Of a DNA stretch of 64,000 bases, positions 8,750 through 15,840 are shown piece by piece (positions within the stretch are counted from its first letter, which is position 1; every line of letters starts with the position of its first letter). The notes beneath the pieces were generated by a model that had not been told where the DNA came from, did not search any database, and saw only the letters and a program-made list of their open reading frames with translations. The stretch is from Aeromonas lusitana (lineage in GTDB: Bacteria; Pseudomonadota; Gammaproteobacteria; Enterobacterales; Aeromonadaceae): the NCBI RefSeq assembly GCF_002812985.1, contig NZ_PGCP01000018.1, positions 62,001-126,000 of the forward strand, written 5' to 3'. The position numbers and the translations under genes are program-made.

Positions 8750-9904
8750 TTACTTGACCGCCACCATCATGAGGGCGGGCAGGGCGAAGAAGAGCCCACC
8801 GACGTAACCCAGCGCCAGCAGCTTGTTCTCGCTGCCGACCCGGGCCAGAGTCTCGGCGGCCTTGATGGGCAATTCCCGCAGGAAGGGGACGCCATAGATG
8901 AGTGCCACGGCGAAGACGTTGAACAGCACGTGCACCAGGGCGATGGTCAGTGCCAGCTGGGCACCGGCGCCGCTGATGGCGGTGGCCGCCAGCAGGGCCG
9001 TGATGGTGGTGCCGATATTGGCCCCCAGGGTGAAGGGGTAGAGCTGACGGGTGGTGAACACGCCGCCACCCGCCAGCGGGATCATCAGGCTGGTGGTGGT
9101 GGAGGAGGACTGCACCATGACGGTGACCAGGGTGCCGGAGGCTATACCGGTCAGGGGACCACGGCCGAGTGCCTTGTGCAGCAGCTCCTTGGCGCGGCCC
9201 ACCATCACCCGTTGCAGCACCTTGCCGAGGGCGGTGACGCAGCCGAGGATCAGCAGGATACCGATGGCGATGGTGGCGATGGCGGGGCCCTTGCCCGGCA
9301 GGAAGGCGACTAGGCTGTCGATGAGATCCAGGGACGGGGAGATGATGGGCTTCATGAAGTCCATGCCCTTCATGGACATGTCGGCTGAGCCCATCAGCAG
9401 GCCGGACAGCCACTCGGCGCTCTGTTGCAGCAGGCCGAACATCAGCTCCAGCGGCAGGAAGATGAAGACGGCCAACAGGTTGAAGAAGTCATGCACGGTG
9501 GCGGCGGCGAAGGCGCGGCGGAACTCACCCCTGTCCCGGATGTGGCCGAGGGAGACTATGGTGTTGGTGATGGTGGTGCCGAGGTTGGCCCCCATCACCA
9601 TGGGGATGGCCATGCCCATGGGCAGGCCGCCCGCTACCAGGCCGACGATGACGGAGGTGACGGTACTGGAGGATTGCACCAGGGCGGTGGCCAGGATGCC
9701 GAGCAGCAGGGCGACGAAGGGGTTATTGGCGAAGGCGAAGATCTGGGCCGCACCCTCGGCGCCGCCGGAGAAGCCTTTGAAACCGTGGGAGACGGCCCCG
9801 ACGGCGACCAGGATCAGGTAGATCAGGGTGATGACAGCGAGCCAGTTGAACAGTGGGCCGGCACTTTGGGTCTGCTGTTGTGGGGAAGAGGGGGTGCTGT
9901 GCAT
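8750..9904 (-). CDS. nptA: Na+/phosphate cotransporter family protein (NptA-like)
   Basis: A 384-residue inner-membrane protein of the PNaS family. The ATG at 9904 is preferred because AGAGG precedes it by five bases. The two inverted PNaS repeats are marked by ALVQSSSTVTSVIVG and VMVQSSSTTTSLMIP, and about eight to ten hydrophobic segments are visible. NptA of Vibrio cholerae imports inorganic phosphate with sodium. Pho boxes just upstream (9958-10005) indicate induction by PhoB when phosphate is scarce, supporting phosphate as the substrate. It lacks the PhoU-like tail seen in longer members such as YjbB. Confidence 0.9.
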   Translation of the reverse strand: MHSTPSSPQQQTQSAGPLFNWLAVITLIYLILVAVGAVSHGFKGFSGGAEGAAQIFAFANNPFVALLLGILATALVQSSSTVTSVIVGLVAGGLPMGMAIPMVMGANLGTTITNTIVSLGHIRDRGEFRRAFAAATVHDFFNLLAVFIFLPLELMFGLLQQSAEWLSGLLMGSADMSMKGMDFMKPIISPSLDLIDSLVAFLPGKGPAIATIAIGILLILGCVTALGKVLQRVMVGRAKELLHKALGRGPLTGIASGTLVTVMVQSSSTTTSLMIPLAGGGVFTTRQLYPFTLGANIGTTITALLAATAISGAGAQLALTIALVHVLFNVFAVALIYGVPFLRELPIKAAETLARVGSENKLLALGYVGGLFFALPALMMVAVK

Positions 9905-9957
9905 GGTGCCTCTGGGCAGTCTGTGAAAAATGGACGGGCGCATTACAGCAAGGCTCC

Positions 9958-10005
9958 ATGACAGAAATATGACAAAGTGACATTTTTATGATGGTTTGAT
10001 GACAG
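9958..10005 (-). promoter_or_regulatory. Pho boxes upstream of nptA
   Basis: On the minus strand, TTGTCATATTTCTGTCAT at 9975-9958 matches the PhoB consensus (CTGTCAT-N4-CTGTCAY) at all but the first base of the heptamers. A second unit, CTGTCAT-CAAA-CCATCAT, lies at 10005-9988, with a further ATGTCAC in the same 11-base register. They sit 54-101 bases before the nptA start. Confidence 0.75.
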
Positions 10006-10206
10006 CGGTCTCATTGCCTCTCAGCGGTGAGGTTGTTGCGACACATAATGTCGACAATGTTTAATTTTAAAGAGACTTAGACTGCTTATGTCGATGGATG
10101 CGTTAGAAACTGACGGAGGTCGTGCGAAATGGAGAGCAAGCCGGTAACGTCTCCTGTCCCCAGGGGGTAGACTGACCCGTCTTTTATCTGCAATTGCGAG
10201 TCTGTC
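10006..10206. other. intergenic region upstream of the repeat-protein gene
   Basis: No gene was seen. The only clear structure is an inverted repeat, CGACA-cataa-TGTCG, at 10039-10053. It lies about 150 bases before the start of the downstream gene and could be an operator. Confidence 0.35.
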
Positions 10207-10656
10207 ATGAAATATTGGTCTCTTCTGCTTCTTCCTCTGGCCCTGGCCTCCCTCTCTTCCCACGCCGGCATCGTCTCATCGGGTTGCGACGCCAAGGACG
10301 TGGCGATCGGATCCGCCGTCAACAGTGCGACCGGGGTCAACAGCCGCTGCTCGGCCCAGAGTACCAAGCAGCGGGTAGACAATGTGGCCAACGACCCCGC
10401 GGGCTACGCCAAGCGCAAGGCGGCTCAGGCCACCGGCGTGGACGAGGCCTACAACAAGGCGAAGAACACCCAGCAGAGAGTGGAGAATGCGGTGGACAAT
10501 CCTGCCGATTACGCCAAGCGCAAGGCGGCCCAGGCCACCGGGGTGGACGAGGCCTACAACAAGGCGAAGAACACCCAGCAGAGAGTCGAGAACGCGGTGG
10601 ACAATCCGGCAGAGGCGGCAGGCCGGGCCGTGCTGCGCAAGACGGGCGCATACTGA
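10207..10656 (+). CDS. secreted protein with 35-residue tandem repeats
   Basis: A 149-residue protein with a signal peptide (MKYWSLLLLPLALASLSSHA, cut after residue 20). Residues 56-90 and 91-125 are two nearly identical 35-residue repeats of the type RVENAVDNPADYAKRKAAQA ending in NKAKNTQQ; a partial third copy (126-149) closes the protein. The repeats are charged, alanine-rich and probably helical. Two cysteines (27 and 48) lie before them. I do not recognise a function. The ribosome site is weak. A bidirectional terminator follows. Confidence 0.75.
   Translation: MKYWSLLLLPLALASLSSHAGIVSSGCDAKDVAIGSAVNSATGVNSRCSAQSTKQRVDNVANDPAGYAKRKAAQATGVDEAYNKAKNTQQRVENAVDNPADYAKRKAAQATGVDEAYNKAKNTQQRVENAVDNPAEAAGRAVLRKTGAY
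10372..10581 (+). repeat. two 105-bp tandem repeats
   Basis: Two 105-base units (10372-10476 and 10477-10581) lie in frame, with a 24-codon remnant of a third after them. The last 71 bases of the two units differ at only two positions. The number of copies could change by slippage or recombination without breaking the frame. Confidence 0.85.
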
Positions 10657-10702
10657 GCGCCCGCTGAGTTGTGTGAAGGCGGTGCCCAGCTGGGCGCCAA
10701 CG

Positions 10703-10732
10703 AAAGAGGGGAGCCCATGGGCTCCCCTCTTT
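10703..10732. terminator. bidirectional intrinsic terminator
   Basis: A perfect 30-base palindrome (AAAGAGGGGAGCCCA and its complement) lies between two converging genes, ending in short A and T runs on both sides. It serves the repeat-protein gene and the first puuP-like gene. Confidence 0.85.
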
Positions 10733-10748
10733 GCATCACACGGATGAC

Positions 10749-12092
10749 TTATTGGCCGTCGGCCGCTTCCTCGTACTGACGGAAGGGGATACGGAACACC
10801 GCCAGGCGCAGGAACAGGTAGGTCACCCCGATCCCAGCCCAGATGAGGCCAAGCTCCAAAGAGCTGCGCTCCAGGTTGATCCACAGCGCCCCTATGGTGG
10901 CGGCGCCCAGCAGCGGCAGCACCAGGAACAGCAAGTGATCCTTCAGGGTCTTGTTGCGCTTCTCGCGCACCCAGAACTGGCCGATGACCGACAGGTTGAC
11001 GAAGGTGAAAGCCACCAGGGCGCCGAAGTTCACCAGGGCCAGCGCCATGTCCAGATCGAACGACACGGCGGAGAGGGCCAGGGCCCCCACCAGCAGCACG
11101 TTGATGGCCGGGGTGCGGTATTTCGGGTGGATATAGCCAAACACCCGCTCCGGGATCATGCGATCGCGCCCCATCACGTAGAGGATGCGCGACACCCCGG
11201 CGTGGGCCGCCATGCCGGAGGCCAGCACCGCCACCGTGGTGCACACCAGCACCACGCTCTGGAACAGGGTGCCACCCACGTAGAGGGCGATCTCCGGCAG
11301 TACGGCGTCCGGCTCCTTGAAGCGGGCCAGATCCGGGAAGAACAGCTGCAGGCTGTAGGAGACGGTGACGAAGATGATGCCGCCGATGAGCGCGGTCAGC
11401 ACGATGGCGCGGGGGATCACCTTGCCGGCGTTCGGGGTCTCTTCCGACAGGGAGCTCAGACCGTCGAAGCCGAGGAAGGAGAAGCACAGAATGGTCGCGC
11501 CGGTGAACAGCGGCAGCATGCTGGCAGACTCCACATGGAAGGGACGGCTGCTGAGCAGGGTGCCGGCCCCTTCACCATGGGTCAGGCCCCAGCCGATGAG
11601 GCCGAGGAAGGTGAGGATGATGGCGACCTGGATGAACACGATGACGCCGTTGAAGTTCGCCACCAGGTTGATGCCGCGCAGGTTCAGGAAGGTCATCACG
11701 GTCACCAGACCGAAGATGAAGATCCAGGGCTCGACGCCGGGGAACATGGCGGTCAGGTAGATCTTGGCCAGGAGGATGTTGATCATCGGCATGAACATAT
11801 AGTCCAGCAGGGAAGACCAGCCGACCATGAAACCGATGTAGGGGTTGAACACCTTCTGGGCATAGGTATAGGCAGAGCCCGCCGAGGGGAAGCGGCGCAC
11901 CAGATGGCCGTAGCTGAACGCGGTCAGCAGGATGCCGCCGAGGGCCAGCAGGTAGGCGGTGGCCACGCGACCTTCGGTGATATCGCCGACGATGGCAAAG
12001 GTATCGAATACCGCCATGGGAGTGAGGTAAGCCAGACCCATCACCACTACCTGGAACAGGGTGAGCGTCTTGAGCAGCTTGGCACCGGCCAT
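10749..12092 (-). CDS. puuP: PuuP-type putrescine/amino-acid permease, copy 1
   Basis: A 447-residue APC-superfamily permease with about 12 membrane segments. The start [10 protein letters not shown] at 12092 is set by AGAGGAGC eight bases before it and by the 1-base overlap with the upstream leader frame. Family features include the [13 protein letters not shown] first helix, the [19 protein letters not shown] segment and [18 protein letters not shown]. It has the same length as copy 2 and is alike throughout, so the two are tandem duplicates. With GabT, GabD, PuuR and PuuB nearby, putrescine or a related amine is the likely substrate. Transcription probably starts near 12381. Confidence 0.85.
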   Translation of the reverse strand: MAGAKLLKTLTLFQVVVMGLAYLTPMAVFDTFAIVGDITEGRVATAYLLALGGILLTAFSYGHLVRRFPSAGSAYTYAQKVFNPYIGFMVGWSSLLDYMFMPMINILLAKIYLTAMFPGVEPWIFIFGLVTVMTFLNLRGINLVANFNGVIVFIQVAIILTFLGLIGWGLTHGEGAGTLLSSRPFHVESASMLPLFTGATILCFSFLGFDGLSSLSEETPNAGKVIPRAIVLTALIGGIIFVTVSYSLQLFFPDLARFKEPDAVLPEIALYVGGTLFQSVVLVCTTVAVLASGMAAHAGVSRILYVMGRDRMIPERVFGYIHPKYRTPAINVLLVGALALSAVSFDLDMALALVNFGALVAFTFVNLSVIGQFWVREKRNKTLKDHLLFLVLPLLGAATIGALWINLERSSLELGLIWAGIGVTYLFLRLAVFRIPFRQYEEAADGQ

Positions 12093-12244
12093 CACGCTTG
12101 CTCCTCTGCACACGCCCGGGAGGCGAAGGGGGACGGGATCAGGGACGCGGCGGCGCGTGCCTGGACACAGGGGGCGCCAGTCTGGGATACAGACGGGTGG
12201 CGCACGCCAGCGGGGACCGGCAGGAAAGCAATGAAATGCCCCAT
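12092..12244 (-). CDS. conserved 50-residue leader frame upstream of puuP copy 1
   Basis: An ATG at 12244 with a strong site (GTGAGGAA, seven bases before) opens 50 codons beginning [19 protein letters not shown]. Its TGA shares one base with the permease ATG (TGATG). The frame before copy 2 begins [19 protein letters not shown] and ends the same way. The shared residues MG-F-AFLP--AG-R-PSV---GAP, and a later LIPS, mean the peptide sequence is conserved, not just the DNA. A leader peptide controlling permease translation is the simplest reading. The mechanism and ligand are unknown. Confidence 0.6.
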   Translation of the reverse strand: MGHFIAFLPVPAGVRHPSVSQTGAPCVQARAAASLIPSPFASRACAEEQA

Positions 12245-12264
12245 GTATTTCCTCACAATGTCGG

Positions 12265-12370
12265 GAGATTGTTTGGCAATCTCGGTATCAATTCCGGCGC
12301 AAAGTCCGGCCTCTTGGTGAATGGTGGTTTGCCCCTAAAAAGCAAAGAACCGATGTTGCAAAAACATCGG
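12265..12370 (-). promoter_or_regulatory. structured leader RNA of puuP copy 1
   Basis: Read on the minus strand, a hairpin CCGATGTT/AACATCGG (12370-12350) starts about 12 bases after the predicted transcript start and is followed by a T-rich stretch. Next come two CCGG blocks (12309-12306, 12297-12294) and a 7-bp hairpin GAGATTG/CAATCTC (12283-12265) just before the leader-frame ribosome site. The same elements occur in the same order before copy 2. One base pair of the last hairpin is changed on both sides (T-A here, G-C there). Confidence 0.55.
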
Positions 12371-12387
12371 CTCTCAAGGGGCGGCGT

Positions 12388-12416
12388 ATTGTGCCCCCAA
12401 GGGGGGGGGGTGACAA
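12388..12416 (-). promoter_or_regulatory. promoter of puuP copy 1 with a poly-G/C spacer
   Basis: On the minus strand, -35 TTGTCA (12416-12411) and -10 CACAAT (12393-12388) are 17 bases apart. The same two hexamers with the same spacing precede copy 2. The spacer here contains ten consecutive C residues on the transcribed strand, followed by TTGGGGG. A homopolymer of this kind is prone to slippage and would change promoter spacing. Confidence 0.6.
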
Positions 12417-12561
12417 GCAAAAAAGGCCGCTATTGGGCATTTTGTTGACTGGGGTCAGGGTTGTGCGGCTGCCGGGCTCGGACACCCCGGAAGCGGGGCG
12501 CACAAAGGGCTGCAGGAGAGTGGCGGATGGCGCCGGTTCGGGAGAGGGGGTATCAAAACAA

Positions 12562-12582
12562 GAGCCCGCACTGGGCGGGCTC
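12562..12582 (-). terminator. intrinsic terminator of puuP copy 2
   Basis: GAGCCCGC/GCGGGCTC hairpin with a 5-base loop, then TTGTTTT on the minus strand, 17 bases after the stop at 12599. Confidence 0.8.
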
Positions 12583-12598
12583 TTCGGCGACATCCTGG

Positions 12599-13942
12599 TT
12601 AAGAGGCGTCGGTTTCTGGCTGGCGCAACTGGACCCGGAACACGGTCAGGCGCAGCAACAGATAGAGGGCGCCTAGGGCGGCCCAGATCAGCCCCAGCTC
12701 GAAGGAGGCGGGTTCCAGGTTGAGCCAGAGCACCCCGATACAGGCGGCGCCGCACAGGGGCAGCAACAGGAACAGCAGGTGATCCCGCAACGTCTTGTTG
12801 TGGCCGAGCTTGACGTAGAAGTGGGCGATCACCGCCAGGTTGACGAAGGTGAAGGCCACCAGGGCGCCGAAGTTGATGAGCGCCAGCGCCATCTCCAGAT
12901 CGAACGACACGGCGGAGAGGGCCAGCACCCCCACCAGCAGCACGTTCAGGGCCGGGGTCTGCCACTTGGGGTGGACGTAGGCGAAGAAGCGGCTCGGCAG
13001 GGCCCGATCCCGTCCCATCACGTAGAGCAGGCGCGACACCCCGGCGTGGGAGGCGAGCCCGGAGGCGAGCACCGCCACGGTCGTGCACACCAGTACCACC
13101 GCCTGGAACAGCTTGCCGCCGACATAGAGCGCTATCTCCGGCAGCACCGCATCCGGCTGCTGGAAGCGGGAGATGTCCGGGAAGAACAGCTGCAGGAAGT
13201 AGGAGACAGAGATGAAGAGCACGCCGCCGATGAGCGCCGTCAGCAGGATGGCGCGGGGGATCACCTTGTCTGCGTTGGGGGTCTCCTCGCACAGGGTGCT
13301 GATGGCATCGAAGCCCAGGAACGACAGGCAGAGGATGGAGGCGCCGGTCAGCAGGGGCACCATGTTCATGTGCTCGGAGAAGAAGGGACGGCTGCTCGCG
13401 ACCGTGCCGAGCCCCTCGCCATGGTAAACCCCCCAGGCGATGAGACCGACGAAGATGGCGATGATGCTGAACTGCATGATGACGATCAGGCTGTTGAAGT
13501 TCGCCACTAGCTTGATGCCGCGCAGGTTCAGGAAGGTCATCACGGCGGCCAGGGCCAGGATGTAGGTCCAGGGGGCCACGCCCGGGAACAGGGCCTCCAT
13601 GTAGATCTTGGCCAGCAGCATGTTGATCATCGGCATGAACATGTAGTCGAGCAGGGAGACCCAGCCCACCATGAAGCCCACATAGGGGTGGAACACCTTC
13701 TGGGCATAGGTGTAGGCGGAACCCGCCGAGGGGAACTTGCGTACCAGGTGGCCGTAGCTCATGGCGGTGAACAGCATGCCGATGAGGGCGAACAGGTAGG
13801 CGGTCGGCACATGGCCTTCGGTGATCTCGGTGACGATGCCGAAGGTGTCAAACACGGCCATGGGCGTCAGATAGGCCAGGCCCATGATGACCACGTGCCA
13901 GAGCTTGAGGCTTTTTTTCAGACCTGTGGGTTGGGCATTCAT
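12599..13942 (-). CDS. puuP: PuuP-type putrescine/amino-acid permease, copy 2
   Basis: A 447-residue APC-family transporter, paralogous to copy 1 along its whole length, for example [19 protein letters not shown] and [18 protein letters not shown]. Of two adjacent ATGs (13945 and 13942), the second reproduces the TGATG overlap with the leader frame seen at copy 1, so it is chosen. Differences are concentrated in the N-terminus and loops, so the two copies may differ in affinity or in the amine or amino acid taken up. The copy has its own promoter, leader and terminator. Confidence 0.85.
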   Translation of the reverse strand: MNAQPTGLKKSLKLWHVVIMGLAYLTPMAVFDTFGIVTEITEGHVPTAYLFALIGMLFTAMSYGHLVRKFPSAGSAYTYAQKVFHPYVGFMVGWVSLLDYMFMPMINMLLAKIYMEALFPGVAPWTYILALAAVMTFLNLRGIKLVANFNSLIVIMQFSIIAIFVGLIAWGVYHGEGLGTVASSRPFFSEHMNMVPLLTGASILCLSFLGFDAISTLCEETPNADKVIPRAILLTALIGGVLFISVSYFLQLFFPDISRFQQPDAVLPEIALYVGGKLFQAVVLVCTTVAVLASGLASHAGVSRLLYVMGRDRALPSRFFAYVHPKWQTPALNVLLVGVLALSAVSFDLEMALALINFGALVAFTFVNLAVIAHFYVKLGHNKTLRDHLLFLLLPLCGAACIGVLWLNLEPASFELGLIWAALGALYLLLRLTVFRVQLRQPETDAS

Positions 13943-14079
13943 CATGCTTTCCCCCCTGTCTTGGCCGAGGGGATCAGGGCGACGCATCGGTCATCCTGGT
14001 TCTTGGGGGCGCCAATGTGTTGCACAGACGGCAGGCGCAGACCGGCGCAGGCCGGCAGGAAAGCGGTGAAATACCCCAT
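13942..14079 (-). CDS. conserved 45-residue leader frame upstream of puuP copy 2
   Basis: An ATG at 14079 with the same GTGAGGAA-type site as its paralogue opens 45 codons beginning [19 protein letters not shown]. The TGA at its end overlaps the second permease ATG by one base. An ATG further upstream in the same frame (14124) has no paralogous counterpart and lies before the ribosome site. The frame is conserved with that of copy 1 over the first 25 residues, while the middle differs in length. It is likely translated and coupled to the permease. Confidence 0.6.
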   Translation of the reverse strand: MGYFTAFLPACAGLRLPSVQHIGAPKNQDDRCVALIPSAKTGGKA

Positions 14080-14109
14080 GGTGTTCCTCACTTGAGAAGC
14101 GGGTGTCGT

Positions 14110-14208
14110 GAGATGGCTATCCATCTCGCTATCATTTCCGGTCGGTTCCGGCCTCGTTATGGATTTGGTTGCCGCAAAAAAAGACCGGGCTGCGATGAGC
14201 GGGCGGTC
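14110..14208 (-). promoter_or_regulatory. structured leader RNA of puuP copy 2
   Basis: On the minus strand, a hairpin with GACCG/CGGTC ends (14208-14183) is followed by seven T residues and begins about 12 bases after the predicted transcript start. This has the form of a promoter-proximal intrinsic terminator. Paired CCGG blocks (14151-14148, 14141-14138) and the hairpin GAGATGG/CCATCTC (14127-14110) follow, then the leader frame. Order and distances match copy 1. Confidence 0.6.
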
Positions 14209-14225
14209 CTTGAAAGCGGAGGCGC

Positions 14226-14254
14226 ATTGTGCATTCGTGATGCCCCCCTGACAA
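14226..14254 (-). promoter_or_regulatory. promoter of puuP copy 2
   Basis: On the minus strand, -35 TTGTCA (14254-14249) and -10 CACAAT (14231-14226) are 17 bases apart. Both hexamers and the bases just after the -10 (CGCC) are shared with copy 1, while the spacers differ. Confidence 0.6.
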
Positions 14255-14268
14255 GCATATCAAGGGGG

Positions 14269-14296
14269 AAAAAACGCATTTTTTAGCACAAATGCG
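14269..14296 (-). terminator. intrinsic terminator of gabT
   Basis: CGCATTT/AAATGCG stem followed by TTTTTT on the minus strand, 18 bases after the gabT stop. It separates gabT from the promoter of puuP copy 2. Confidence 0.7.
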
Positions 14297-14313
14297 ATGC
14301 GCTGGTGCGCACC

Positions 14314-15609
14314 TTAGGGTCTGGCGGCTGCCAGCGCCTGTTCGAGCAGGTTTAACCCCTCATCGACGATGGCCGGCGAGGCGGTCAGGGGGGCCAGGAA
14401 GCGGATCACGTTCGCTCGCACCCCGCAGGCCAGCAGCACCAGGCCACGCTTGCCGGCCTCGGCCACCAGGCGTTTGGTGAGATCCGGGTCGGGTTGGCTG
14501 GCATCGCGTCCCTTGACCAGCTCCATGGCCACCATGGCGCCGGGGCCGCGGATGTCGCCGATGCAGTCGAAGCGCTCCGCCAGCTGATGCAGGCGCGCCT
14601 TGATCTGCTCCCCCTGGGCCAGGGCCCGTTGGTTGAGCTTCTCCTCCTCGATCACCTCCAGCACCGCCAAGGCGGCGGCGCAGGCGATGGGGGAGCCGGC
14701 ATAGGTGCCGCCGAGGCCGCCCGGCTTGGCGGCGTTCATGATCTCGCTCTTGCCCACTACGGCGGACAACGGGAAGCCACCCGCCAGGCTTTTCGCCAGG
14801 GTCATGATGTCCGGCTCGACGCCGCTGTACTCGGTGGCGAAGGTCTTGCCGGTGCGACAGAACCCGGTCTGGATCTCGTCGCAGATGAGGACGATGCCGT
14901 GCTGGTCGCAGATCTTGCGAAGGGCCTGCATGAAGCTTGGGCTGGCGACATAGAAGCCACCCTCACCCTGCACAGGTTCGAGGATGATGGCCGCGACCCG
15001 GGCCGGCTCTATGTCGGCGCTGAAGCAGAGATCCAGCGCGGCCAGCGCATCGGCCTCGCTCACCCCCAGGTAGTCGGCGGGGAAGGGCAGGTGATAGACC
15101 TCTCCCGGGAAGGGGCCGAAACCTGTCTTGTAGGGGACCACCTTGCCGGTGAGCGCCATGCCCATCATGGTGCGGCCGTGGAAGCCCCCCTTGAAGGCGA
15201 TGGTGCCGCTGCGCCCGGTGTGGGCGCGGGCTATCTTGATGGCGTTTTCCACCGCCTCGGCGCCGGTGGAGAGGAACAGGGTGCGCTTGGGGGTCGGTCC
15301 CGGTACCAGGGCGTTCAATTTTTCCGCCAGCTCGATATAGCCGGGGTAGGGGGTGACCTGGAAGCAGGTGTGGCTGAACTTCTCCAGCTGCTCGCGCACG
15401 GCGGCGATCACCTTGGGATGGTTGTGGCCCGTGTTGAGCACGGCGATGCCGGAGGCGAAATCGATGTAGCGATTGCCCTCCACGTCCCACAGCTCGGCGT
15501 TTTGCGCCTTGTCGATAAAGACCGGCAGCAGGGTGCCCACACCCTGTACCACGGCCGCTTCACGGCGGGCTTGCCACCCCTGGTTTGAATGCTGTTCTGA
15601 CTGACTCAT
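14314..15609 (-). CDS. gabT: 4-aminobutyrate transaminase
   Basis: A 431-residue class III PLP aminotransferase that moves the amino group of GABA to 2-oxoglutarate, giving succinate semialdehyde and glutamate. The PLP lysine is K273 (TLAKSLAGGFP); the cofactor-binding STGAEAVENA and the LICDEIQTGF motif are present. It is full length for GabT/PuuE. With the GabD gene upstream it completes the route from putrescine-derived GABA to succinate. PuuE and GabT are close homologues, so the assignment between them is not certain. Confidence 0.92.
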   Translation of the reverse strand: MSQSEQHSNQGWQARREAAVVQGVGTLLPVFIDKAQNAELWDVEGNRYIDFASGIAVLNTGHNHPKVIAAVREQLEKFSHTCFQVTPYPGYIELAEKLNALVPGPTPKRTLFLSTGAEAVENAIKIARAHTGRSGTIAFKGGFHGRTMMGMALTGKVVPYKTGFGPFPGEVYHLPFPADYLGVSEADALAALDLCFSADIEPARVAAIILEPVQGEGGFYVASPSFMQALRKICDQHGIVLICDEIQTGFCRTGKTFATEYSGVEPDIMTLAKSLAGGFPLSAVVGKSEIMNAAKPGGLGGTYAGSPIACAAALAVLEVIEEEKLNQRALAQGEQIKARLHQLAERFDCIGDIRGPGAMVAMELVKGRDASQPDPDLTKRLVAEAGKRGLVLLACGVRANVIRFLAPLTASPAIVDEGLNLLEQALAAARP

Positions 15610-15669
15610 GTTTCCTCCCTGAGGGGCGGTTGCCCCGGATATTCCTGTGCCGTCTGGCTATCAATTGAC

Positions 15670-15826
15670 GTCGCCTGCCGTCAGTCGGCGGGCGACATGT
15701 CGGGTGTGGGGCGCTGGCGGTGCTGTGGCGGGCCGCTCTGGCCCTGTGTGGCGGTCGCTGCGCCCCGATCTCTATCTATAAAAGCGATGGATGGACGTTA
15801 AAGGCATCTCTTCTGACGATGCCTTT
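15670..15826 (-). terminator. gabD-gabT spacer with two hairpins
   Basis: The gap after gabD holds AAAGGCATC/GATGCCTTT (15800-15826), a probable weak terminator of gabD. It also holds an 11-bp hairpin without a T run at 15670-15696, which would lie in the gabT leader. This suggests partial uncoupling of the two genes. Confidence 0.5.
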
Positions 15827-15840
15827 GTGCGTCACCGGCC

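Noticed and set aside
10372..10656. tandem repeats as a CRISPR array
   Set aside because: Units are 105 bases, contiguous, in frame and translated; there are no spacers.
10731..12320. 529-residue His/Gln/Glu-rich frame opposite puuP copy 1
   Set aside because: Antisense artefact of hydrophobic codons; similar frames occur opposite other membrane proteins here.
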